46,929 nucleotides of DNA, taken from positions 1,250,352 through 1,297,280 of the forward strand of contig NZ_JACJQO010000005.1 in NCBI RefSeq assembly GCF_014696715.1. Direction: 5' to 3'. The stretch is from Pseudanabaena sp. FACHB-2040. GTDB taxonomy: Bacteria; Cyanobacteriota; Cyanobacteriia; Phormidesmidales; Phormidesmidaceae. Position 1 is the stretch's first letter. The number at the start of each line of letters is the position of its first letter. Under the pieces are notes generated by a model that had not been told where the DNA came from, searched no databases, and was given only the letters and a program-made list of their open reading frames with translations. Both the position numbers and the translations under genes were made by a program. Shown in pieces: positions 15,031 to 22,171 of the stretch.

Positions 15031-15324
15031 ATGCCTGACTGTGTGAACTGCCAGCTTTGCAATCGCACCCTTCCCTCTCTTACCGTTCACCACCTCATTC
15101 CCCGACAGCACACCAAACGCCGCAAACAGGACCCCGGCCCCACAGTTGATATCTGTGCCGCCTGTCACAAGCAAATCCATACCCTCTTCGACAACCGTTA
15201 CCTGGCTCAAGAACTCAATACCCTAGAGAAGCTGCGAGATCATCCCCAAGTGACCAAGTTTATTGCCTGGGTACAGAAACAAAATCCTCAGAAGCGGGTC
15301 CGTAGCTTTCGCAGGACGGGCTAA
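15031..15324 (+). CDS. Small HNH endonuclease-like protein
   Basis: The 97-residue protein has an HNH fold: a zinc ribbon with Cys7-x2-Cys10 and Cys42-x2-Cys45, the catalytic-type His pair in VHHLIPRQH (His20-His21), and a closing CHKQIHTLFDN with His50 and Asn55. These stand-alone proteins of about 100 residues are widespread in cyanobacteria. Most have no known role; nicking activity is predicted from the intact motif. There is no intron, homing element or restriction gene beside it. The basic tail (KRVRSFRRTG) is consistent with nucleic-acid binding. Confidence 0.88.
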   Translation: MPDCVNCQLCNRTLPSLTVHHLIPRQHTKRRKQDPGPTVDICAACHKQIHTLFDNRYLAQELNTLEKLRDHPQVTKFIAWVQKQNPQKRVRSFRRTG

Positions 15325-15426
15325 TACCAATTCAGAAAGTAGATGGGGGTGGGGAGAGTGGATGGGTGGATGAGTAGCAGCTATTTAGAGAATTGGTGCA
15401 ACCCGAAAAGGTCAAATGGTGCAAAA

Positions 15427-15455
15427 GAAGACCCGATGGATACCATCGGGTCTTC
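15427..15455 (-). terminator. Strong terminator of the nucleotide-sugar operon
   Basis: GAAGACCCGATGG pairs exactly with 15443-15455 around a 3-base loop, giving a 13-bp stem. In the leftward direction the stem is followed by a T-rich tract (TTTTGC). It lies 41 bases after the ugd stop. This is a textbook Rho-independent terminator for the minus-strand operon. Confidence 0.85.
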
Positions 15456-15496
15456 CTCATAGATCGGGCTAATTCATTTAGTGATCAGAGACCACC

Positions 15497-16834
15497 TTAC
15501 AGCCCAACCCCCTCATACCGGGCAATAGAGGACTTGTCCAGCATCCGGCGACCGTCTACCACCAGCGGCGGCTCGGCCAAAGTGCTCAACATTTCAGGCA
15601 GTGCATTGAACTCGGCCCAGCGAGTCATCACCAGGATGGCGTCAACTCCCTCAATGGCTTCCGCCAGAGATTCGCAGTACTGGATCGGCTCGTTCTCAAA
15701 CAGTTTCTGGGCCTCATGGGTCGCTACTGGGTCATAGGCTTTGACCTTGGCAGATCCCTTGAGCAGTTCCTGCACTACAGGGATAGCGGGAGACTCTCGC
15801 ATATCGTCAGTACCGGGCTTAAAGGCCAGGCCCAAGACAGCGACCTTAACCGCATCCAGGTTGGGGAAATGCTTATAGAGGCGAGTCATCACCTGCTTGT
15901 ACTGCTCTGCATTGACCGCAATGACTGACTCTAGCAGCTGCATTGACTGGCCTTGTTGAGCCCCAAAGACGTTGAGCGCCTTCACATCCTTCGGGAAGCA
16001 GCTGCCGCCGAAACCGCAGCCCGCTTCAATATAGGTGGTAAACGAAGGAATGATACGCTCACCGCTGTCGAGAATTGGAGTCAGACGCTTGTCTAAATGC
16101 ACACCGCGCATGACTTCTACTACGTCAATACCGCCCACTGCTGCACTCAGGTTGCCAATCTCATTGGCGAAGGAAATCATCGTGGCTAGCAGGGAGTTGG
16201 CTGTGTACTTGATCATCTCTGCAGTTTTGCAGTTAGTCTCAAGCTTATCGACCCCTTCAAAGACGTCGTACAGCTCACGCAACAGCGCGATGCTTCTCTC
16301 GTCAATCCCACCCAGAACAATCCGGTCGGGATTCATGAAGTCTTTGATGGCTTCCCCTTCCTTCAGAAACTCAGGGTTCATGCCAACCCCAAAGTCAACT
16401 CCGGCCTTTTTGCCAGAGGCTTCTTCCAGGATAGACAGCACCACTTCATCAGAGGTACCCGGCACTACTGTGCTCTTGACCACCACTAGGTGATAGTCAT
16501 CTTTATCCTTCAAGACGGTGCCGATCTGGCGGGCAACTTCCTTCACGTATTTGAGGTCAATCTCATCGCCCTTAAAGGGAGTGCCTACCGCAATCAGAGA
16601 AATCTGGCTGTTGAGCACCGCATCGCGCAGATCGGTGCTGGCCGTGAGACGAGTACCAATATTAGCCTTCAGCAGATCCTCTAGACCCTCTTCATAGATG
16701 GGAGGAATGCCCTGGTTGATCTTGTTGACTTTATTCTCATCGATGTCAATGCAGACAACCTGGTGCCCTTTGGCAGACAGACAAACGCCCGATACCAGAC
16801 CAACGTATCCTGTTCCAACGACTGAAACTTTCAT
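15497..16834 (-). CDS. ugd: UDP-glucose 6-dehydrogenase
   Basis: The 445-residue enzyme oxidises UDP-glucose to UDP-glucuronate in two NAD+-dependent steps, providing acidic sugar for surface polysaccharide. Seen are the dinucleotide loop VGTGYVGLV (6-14), the NPEFLKEGEA motif, the catalytic Cys279 in GGSCFPKD, and the C-terminal domain with GLAFKPGTDDMRESP. A GDP-mannose dehydrogenase is the main alternative in this superfamily, but the short motif details favour UDP-glucose. It is the last gene of a five-gene operon; its ATG directly abuts the upstream stop codon, so coupling is tight. Confidence 0.93.
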   Translation of the reverse strand: MKVSVVGTGYVGLVSGVCLSAKGHQVVCIDIDENKVNKINQGIPPIYEEGLEDLLKANIGTRLTASTDLRDAVLNSQISLIAVGTPFKGDEIDLKYVKEVARQIGTVLKDKDDYHLVVVKSTVVPGTSDEVVLSILEEASGKKAGVDFGVGMNPEFLKEGEAIKDFMNPDRIVLGGIDERSIALLRELYDVFEGVDKLETNCKTAEMIKYTANSLLATMISFANEIGNLSAAVGGIDVVEVMRGVHLDKRLTPILDSGERIIPSFTTYIEAGCGFGGSCFPKDVKALNVFGAQQGQSMQLLESVIAVNAEQYKQVMTRLYKHFPNLDAVKVAVLGLAFKPGTDDMRESPAIPVVQELLKGSAKVKAYDPVATHEAQKLFENEPIQYCESLAEAIEGVDAILVMTRWAEFNALPEMLSTLAEPPLVVDGRRMLDKSSIARYEGVGL

Positions 16835-17974
16835 TTATGCGTCCTCCGCCTCACGATTATCTTGGTACCAAACCATCGACCGCTTCAAACCCTCATCGAT
16901 GGTGATGCTGGGGTCATATCCCAGATCAGCACGGGCCTTGTCGATGATCGGACAGCGGCGGTTGGGGTTGTCCACCAGGTAGTCCTTATCGGCACTGGCC
17001 TGACGCACTACCTTGCCCTCGTAGCCCCAAAGTTCTTTGGCCAGGGTGACCACCCGCTCAGCCAACTCGGCCATAGAAATTTCGGGAGTTTCCACGCCGA
17101 TGTTGTAGGCTTCGCCGGGCCGACCTTTGGCCAGAATTTTGTAGTAGCCCACGATCGCATCTGCAATGTAGCAGAACGTGCGTGTAGGTGCGCCATCGGA
17201 GAGCATAACAATGTCGCGGCCATTGAGCACGTCCCGCACAAAGTCAGGCAGCACCCGGCGATCGGTGATTTTGAGGCCAGGGCCGTAGTTGTTGAAGGGG
17301 CGCGCCGTTTTGATCGGCAGGTCGTACTGCTGAGCAAAGTTGACACACAGGGTTTCGCCGTAGCGCTTAGACTCGTCGTAGCAGGCCCGAGGCCCGGTGC
17401 AGGAGACATTACCCCGGTAGGTTTCGGGGGTGGGGATGTCACCTGGCGTGGGGTCGCCATAGATCTCGCTGGTGGAGTAGAAGAGGAAGCCCTCTACTGG
17501 GGTACCAGCTTCTTTTTGTTGGCGGCAGTACTCTAGCAGGTACCGCAGACCGTTGACGTTGGCATCCATCGTCTCGATCGGATACTTCCGATAGAAGATT
17601 GGGGAAGCAATGGAAGCAGCGTGGATGATGAATTGAAAGTTGCCGATGTCAGCCGGTAAGGGGTTGGTGATATCGTGCTTCACCAGGGTCAAGTTGGGGT
17701 TGTCCTTAAGGTTAGTCAACCAGTCAGGAATACCGCGAATAAAGTTTTCGTAGATAGTCAGTTGAATGGGCGGCTGACTGGGATGAATCGTATTCCAGTG
17801 AAATACTGATTGAACCAGGTAATAGCCCAAGAATCCGGCTCCGCCTGTAATCAGAAGCTGCTTGCCCGACATGGCAGCGAACTCTTCTTTTAGATGATCG
17901 CAGATGTAATTAAGATCTGCCTCAATGACGTCTTGAGCCGTGTTTAGCTCAACTAAACTGGGTGCTTGAACCAT
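16835..17974 (-). CDS. NAD-dependent sugar epimerase/dehydratase (extended SDR, UXS-like)
   Basis: The 379-residue protein is an extended short-chain dehydrogenase acting on nucleotide sugars. It has an N-terminal extension of about 38 residues, the NAD loop TGGAGFLG (43-50), the serine motif FYSTSEIYGDP, the catalytic YDESK (Tyr199, Lys203), and the substrate-side RPFNNYGPG. The motif set resembles UDP-glucuronate decarboxylases and related CDP/GDP-sugar enzymes. Because ugd follows immediately, UDP-glucuronate decarboxylation to UDP-xylose or a related branch is plausible. Because rfbF leads the operon, a CDP-sugar substrate is the alternative. The start is the ATG at 17974. Confidence 0.85.
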   Translation of the reverse strand: MVQAPSLVELNTAQDVIEADLNYICDHLKEEFAAMSGKQLLITGGAGFLGYYLVQSVFHWNTIHPSQPPIQLTIYENFIRGIPDWLTNLKDNPNLTLVKHDITNPLPADIGNFQFIIHAASIASPIFYRKYPIETMDANVNGLRYLLEYCRQQKEAGTPVEGFLFYSTSEIYGDPTPGDIPTPETYRGNVSCTGPRACYDESKRYGETLCVNFAQQYDLPIKTARPFNNYGPGLKITDRRVLPDFVRDVLNGRDIVMLSDGAPTRTFCYIADAIVGYYKILAKGRPGEAYNIGVETPEISMAELAERVVTLAKELWGYEGKVVRQASADKDYLVDNPNRRCPIIDKARADLGYDPSITIDEGLKRSMVWYQDNREAEDA

Positions 17975-18067
17975 TGCTTTAATAACTCCTTATACCTGGT
18001 TGAAATTAAGCTATAGATTGACTGCGAACTCTAGGGAAGAGGTTTGTACTCCTCCCAGAGAACCTGT

Positions 18068-19378
18068 TTATACGGTGGCTGGAACTTTGCGGGTAGCAAA
18101 GTAGGCGTCTTGCTCTACTCGCAGCCGATGGGCTGTCCGGCCCTCGGGTAGTTCAACATCGTCATAGGTGAGCACCTGATCTTTGGGCACATCCCGCTTT
18201 AGGCGGCAGCCCTCAGCCAGCCCCATCGGCAACAGATTGTCAGAGGCGACAAGCTCTGAGTTTTCGCACATGCCGTAGGTCAGGTAACCCCCAAGGCCGT
18301 CTAAGGTCTCTCCAGCTTGGAGATTAATTTTGGCAGTGGTGATAACGTCTACCACTGGTGCGCCAAGGGGGGCAATGACGACATCGCGGAACAGCACAGC
18401 GCGGGCAGCCGAGAGGGGCACCTCAAAGACAGTGAGGTGGTAAGGCACATAGAAGCTGTAAAGCGGGCCTCCCCCAAGTTTGCCGTAGTTCAGGTAGTGG
18501 GCCTGGACGGGATCGTCGTGGGTGGCGTAGACAAATACGCCAGGGCTGGGCTTGGTGCCAACGACGTATTCCACAATGCCGCCTAAGGACTTGAGCTGCT
18601 CGACATCGTAGCGATCGACCATGTCGTCGATGTGGCCGTCGTAGTGATACCCCAACATGCCCCGCTGAGCCACCTTCATCCCAGTCGCGTTGGCAACGAT
18701 GGCCTGCTCAAAGGAGATTTTGGTGCCGTCAGCAAAGCTGGTGACCATGTGAGCGGTCTGGCCCCACTGCTTGGCAAAGCTTTCTTGAGTGGTGGGGTTG
18801 CGGTAGCGATCTTGCAGACCTTTGATATTGCCACACACAACTGGAGTCAGGCCGATGCTCTGCACAAACCGGTAAAGGTTCATCTGCACACCGGGTTGGT
18901 CACCGTCGCAGCCGGTCAGCACGACTCCGGCCTGATCAGCGTATACCTTCAGGATGGGGCCTACGGTGGCATCGAGCTCAGCATTCATCAAGACCATGTG
19001 CTTTTTGTGCTTAATGGCCTCTAGCGTGACCTGAGCGCCATACTCCACATGCCCTGTGGCTTCGATTAGAACGTCGATGCTTTCTGACTGGCAGAGGATG
19101 CTGGGGTCATCGGTGACGGCATATTGCCCTTGGGCAATGGCATCTTCTAGCTCGGCAACCGTTTTGACCTCTTTAACGTTTTCAACGCCCACTTTGGTGT
19201 AGGCATCCATTGCGTTGGAGACGGTGCGGTTTGCGATCGCAACCAGTTCCATACCTGGAATGTAGTTGGCAATCTGGTTAACCACTCCACGGCCCATAAA
19301 GCCTGCGCCAATCATGCCGACTCGCACCGGATTGTTTGCTTCGTGGCGAGCCTTCAGGGCAGTATCTACAATAATCAT
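18068..19378 (-). CDS. NAD(P)-dependent oxidoreductase with SAF domain
   Basis: The 436-residue protein begins with a Rossmann fold (VGMIGAGFMGRGVVNQI, about 19-35) similar to homoserine dehydrogenase. It ends with a SAF-type domain (about 360-430, NLLPMGLAEGCRLKRDV). Proteins of this kind recur in cyanobacterial and rhizobial polysaccharide clusters next to rfbF and rfbC, but their reaction is not established to my knowledge. The 4-base overlap (ATGA) with the upstream rfbC gene indicates translational coupling. It probably reduces or oxidises an intermediate of the activated sugar made by this operon. Confidence 0.82.
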   Translation of the reverse strand: MIIVDTALKARHEANNPVRVGMIGAGFMGRGVVNQIANYIPGMELVAIANRTVSNAMDAYTKVGVENVKEVKTVAELEDAIAQGQYAVTDDPSILCQSESIDVLIEATGHVEYGAQVTLEAIKHKKHMVLMNAELDATVGPILKVYADQAGVVLTGCDGDQPGVQMNLYRFVQSIGLTPVVCGNIKGLQDRYRNPTTQESFAKQWGQTAHMVTSFADGTKISFEQAIVANATGMKVAQRGMLGYHYDGHIDDMVDRYDVEQLKSLGGIVEYVVGTKPSPGVFVYATHDDPVQAHYLNYGKLGGGPLYSFYVPYHLTVFEVPLSAARAVLFRDVVIAPLGAPVVDVITTAKINLQAGETLDGLGGYLTYGMCENSELVASDNLLPMGLAEGCRLKRDVPKDQVLTYDDVELPEGRTAHRLRVEQDAYFATRKVPATV

Positions 19379-19926
19379 AGGTAAACCTCTGGTTTAACGG
19401 AGTTGAGCAGGGGCCATGCAGTGTCTTTCTCAGAGATTTCGGTCACCGGCAAAGGCCATTTGATATTAAGGGTTGGATCGTCATAGCGCAGCCCTCGTTC
19501 ACAGCCCGGCGTATAAAACTCGCTTACCATGTAAAACGCTTCGGAGCCGTCGGTGAGCGCCTGATAGCCGTGGGCAAACATCTCTGGAATATACAGAGCA
19601 CTTTGGTTATCAGAAGATAGCTCGATGCCAAAATGCTGCAGGTACGTTGGAGAGTTGGGGCGCATGTCAGCGATGACATGATAGTTAGCGCCTTTAATGC
19701 AGCGAAACAATTTAGCTTCGGCAGCCGGGGGAACCTGATAATGCATTCCCCGCAGAGTGCCTTTGACAAAATTGCCAGCCAAATTACACTGCACCCCCAC
19801 AGGCTTTAAGCCATGTTCCTCAAACTCCTTAGAACAAAAAGCGCGCGAAAAAAAGCCTCGGTGATCTTCCTTCTTCTCCAAAGAGATGACAAAGGCACCA
19901 CTCAGATGGGTTTCTTCAAAAATCAT
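19375..19926 (-). CDS. rfbC: dTDP-4-dehydrorhamnose 3,5-epimerase family protein
   Basis: The 183-residue cupin-fold enzyme belongs to the RmlC/RfbC family, which epimerises C3 and C5 of a 4-keto-6-deoxy nucleotide sugar. It has the usual length and motifs: DHRGFFSRAF, GTLRGMHYQVPP with the catalytic-type His, and IPEMFAHGYQALTD. Its neighbours are a cytidylyltransferase and an oxidoreductase, with no rmlA, rmlB or rmlD. It may therefore act on a CDP-sugar rather than dTDP-rhamnose, as in CDP-tyvelose or -paratose type pathways. It overlaps the next gene by four bases. Confidence 0.9.
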   Translation of the reverse strand: MIFEETHLSGAFVISLEKKEDHRGFFSRAFCSKEFEEHGLKPVGVQCNLAGNFVKGTLRGMHYQVPPAAEAKLFRCIKGANYHVIADMRPNSPTYLQHFGIELSSDNQSALYIPEMFAHGYQALTDGSEAFYMVSEFYTPGCERGLRYDDPTLNIKWPLPVTEISEKDTAWPLLNSVKPEVYL

Positions 19927-20017
19927 AAAGGGTTAGGGTTAGCAGAATTTTGACAGCCTTATTTGACAGCCTCAAAGGAGGCTAAACCTACACAAGAATT
20001 CCCTAACTAGCCACGGG

Positions 20018-20791
20018 CTACCAGACTTTCCAGGGAGCTTTACCCTTTTTCCAAAGATCTTCTAGATAGTTTTTATCGCGTAGCGTGTCCATGGGCTGCC
20101 AAAAACCGCTGTGGCGATAAGCGGAGAGCTGATCCATCTGGGCCAACTTTCGCAGGGGTTCCTGTTCCCAAATGGTTTCGTCGCCTGCAATAAAGTCGAT
20201 TACCTGGGGCTCTAGCACAAAATAGCCACCGTTAATCCAGGCACCGTCTCCCTCAGGCTTTTCTTGGAAGGTCGAAATTTTGGTTTGCCCTTCTGTCAAA
20301 GAAATCGCCCCAAATCGCCCAGGAGGCTGAACTGCCGTCAGGGTAGCCAGGGTGCCTGCTTCCTTGTGGAAATCGAGCAGTTCCGTGACATTGACGTTGC
20401 TGACGCCATCGCCATAGGTGAAGCAAAAGGTTTCCTGACCGATGTGCTCTCGAACCCGCTTGAGACGACCTCCGGTGAGGGTTTCCTCGCCTGTGTCCAC
20501 CAGAGTTACCCGCCAGGGCTCTGCTTTACCGTGGTGAATATTCATTTGATTGAAGCGCATGTCGAATGTGACGTCTGACATGTGCAGAAAGTAATTGGCA
20601 AAATATTCTTTGATGACGTAGCCTTTGTAGCCGCAACAAATAATAAAGTCATTGATACCGTGGGCTGAGTAGGTCTTCATAATGTGCCAAAGAATTGGCC
20701 GCCCACCCACTTCAACCATTGGCTTAGGTTTGATACTGGTTTCCTCGCTTAGACGAGTACCCAGCCCACCTGCCAAGATGACTGCTTTCAT
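20018..20791 (-). CDS. rfbF: Glucose-1-phosphate cytidylyltransferase
   Basis: The 257-residue enzyme joins glucose-1-phosphate and CTP to give CDP-glucose and pyrophosphate, the entry to CDP-deoxysugars. The nucleotidyl-transfer loop [12 protein letters not shown], the lysines in [21 protein letters not shown] and the closing [18 protein letters not shown] are characteristic. Length is as in the Salmonella enzyme. It is the first gene of the leftward five-gene operon, so the promoter must lie in the spacer to its right. No good ribosome-binding site is seen at the ATG. The usual partner, CDP-glucose 4,6-dehydratase (rfbG), is not present as a clear gene. Confidence 0.95.
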   Translation of the reverse strand: MKAVILAGGLGTRLSEETSIKPKPMVEVGGRPILWHIMKTYSAHGINDFIICCGYKGYVIKEYFANYFLHMSDVTFDMRFNQMNIHHGKAEPWRVTLVDTGEETLTGGRLKRVREHIGQETFCFTYGDGVSNVNVTELLDFHKEAGTLATLTAVQPPGRFGAISLTEGQTKISTFQEKPEGDGAWINGGYFVLEPQVIDFIAGDETIWEQEPLRKLAQMDQLSAYRHSGFWQPMDTLRDKNYLEDLWKKGKAPWKVW

Positions 20792-21238
20792 AGAAGGAAC
20801 CCTAATTTGAAAGGATAAAATTTGGGGTTGAAACTCGCAGCTCTCTAGCTGATTGTTCTCAGTAGCTGCATCAAGATAAAACTTACTGGCTTTCGAAAAC
20901 TATCCCCAGAAAAATTTCGCAAGGCCTCAAACTTCAAGACATTAAAGACTAGACGGCCTATGGGAATCAGTCACAAAAGTCAATTAAACAACAGGGAACA
21001 TATCCAAGACTGGAAGACGTTGTTTATTGTTTCCTGTCTTATGCTGAGCGTAACAGGAATTTCAGAACGGGTTGTGAGGTCACGATAAACAAAGCCTCTC
21101 TCTATGTGAAAACCCTGTAAAAAGCGCATTGAGGTAGATTTTCGCCCCTCAAAAAATAGTCCTCCAAGCATCTCAGAAGGGAGTTGGAGGAGCATTTTTT
21201 ATCAAGATTTCGTGGGTTGAAGGAGCGATCGTAGCTCT
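20792..21238. other. Spacer upstream of the nucleotide-sugar operon
   Basis: This stretch of about 450 bases is AT-rich and contains the promoter side of rfbF and the strong terminator at 21153-21198. An open frame of 71 codons on the minus strand runs across the terminator hairpin and is not believed. Nothing else is recognised. Confidence 0.5.
21153..21198. terminator. Bidirectional-looking terminator closing the olefin synthase operon
   Basis: TCCTCCAA (21160-21167) pairs exactly with TTGGAGGA (21184-21191) around a 16-base loop. The minus-strand reading is followed by CTATTTTTTGAGG, and the plus-strand reading by GCATTTTTTATC, so both directions have a T-tract. It lies about 50 bases after the stop of the leftward gene at 21239, as expected for the end of the ols operon. 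Confidence 0.8.
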
Positions 21239-22171
21239 CTACGTGATACTTACATGAATTTCTGAAATATCCCTAGTTAGGGACAAGACATCTTTGGGGT
21301 GAACCCGTAGAATATATGCTCCCTTTTCTGTCATGGCTTGAGTGGTGTGCTGCGTCTGGGTGACGGGGTACCAGTCCAAGGGAAAGCAGTCTCTGGTGTA
21401 GAGGCTCAAGAAAAGGCTGTGGGTGTTGAGCAGATCTGGGGGAACCTCTAGTCTGACCGCTTCGTCTGTATTTAAGGCACCGTAGTAGAACTGCGTCTCG
21501 GGGTTGGGCACTGGAAGAAAGGTCTGCTTGACGAAGGCTGAGGGGAGCCAACGGCGGTAGCGCAGCAGGGGATAGACATAGAAGTTCAGCCAGGTGTAAA
21601 GCCAGCCCCGACGGTGAACTAGGTTTCGGTAGAACTGGTTGAAGTTAGCAGGAGCCGTCAGCGGTTGAGCGGCCAAGGCTGGCTGGTCATCAACCTGAAT
21701 CGCGGGCAGCTGAATGGGGTCACTCCACTGATAATGGCGAACACCAACCAGATAGCGACCTGGGGGCAGCTCAATACTCTGCCAGTCGCGATCGGTAGGG
21801 ATGCTGAGGGAGCTGACGCTGGTGATAGTTTTGTAGCCCTGGAGGGTATAGACTACCGCTGTCCAAGACTTGGCCGAGCGATTGAGAGCGGTCAAGTCTA
21901 GAGACAGGGAGCTGCTGACGCTGAAGGGGCCTGCGATCGCAATCAGCGAGTGCAGGTTCCAGCGGGCTCGGCTCATGGTCCACAGCAGCTTGACTGGCCC
22001 CTTGAGAAACTCCGCAGACACCACCTGCCACTCTGGCTGGGAGCGCTGGCTAGCTGGGTTGTAGTAGCGGCTGACGAAAGTCAATGTCCACTTAACAACC
22101 CGAGAAAACAGGTAAGACAACACCCCTAGAGGGACTTCCCACAGCGCTTCGAGTTCAAATCCCTGCTTCAT
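21239..22171 (-). CDS. Unknown protein co-encoded with the olefin synthase
   Basis: This 310-residue protein is not an enzyme I recognise; it recalls cyanobacterial proteins labelled DUF6208, but from memory only. The N-terminal 35 residues are hydrophobic and may contact the membrane (LGVLSYLFSRVVKWTLTFVS). The region around 70-170 is beta-rich, and an aromatic/basic stretch (RGWLYTWLNFYVYPLLRYRRWLP) near 190-215 could be a second membrane-associated segment. No catalytic motif stands out. The start codon overlaps the Ols stop (ATGA), so the two are translationally coupled. A role in handling, exporting or membrane-targeting of the alkene product is inference. Confidence 0.8.
   Translation of the reverse strand: MKQGFELEALWEVPLGVLSYLFSRVVKWTLTFVSRYYNPASQRSQPEWQVVSAEFLKGPVKLLWTMSRARWNLHSLIAIAGPFSVSSSLSLDLTALNRSAKSWTAVVYTLQGYKTITSVSSLSIPTDRDWQSIELPPGRYLVGVRHYQWSDPIQLPAIQVDDQPALAAQPLTAPANFNQFYRNLVHRRGWLYTWLNFYVYPLLRYRRWLPSAFVKQTFLPVPNPETQFYYGALNTDEAVRLEVPPDLLNTHSLFLSLYTRDCFPLDWYPVTQTQHTTQAMTEKGAYILRVHPKDVLSLTRDISEIHVSIT

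Noticed and set aside
20980-21195. 71-codon open frame on the minus strand
   Set aside because: It runs over the terminator hairpin with T-tracts on both sides; composition and lack of a ribosome-binding site argue against a gene.
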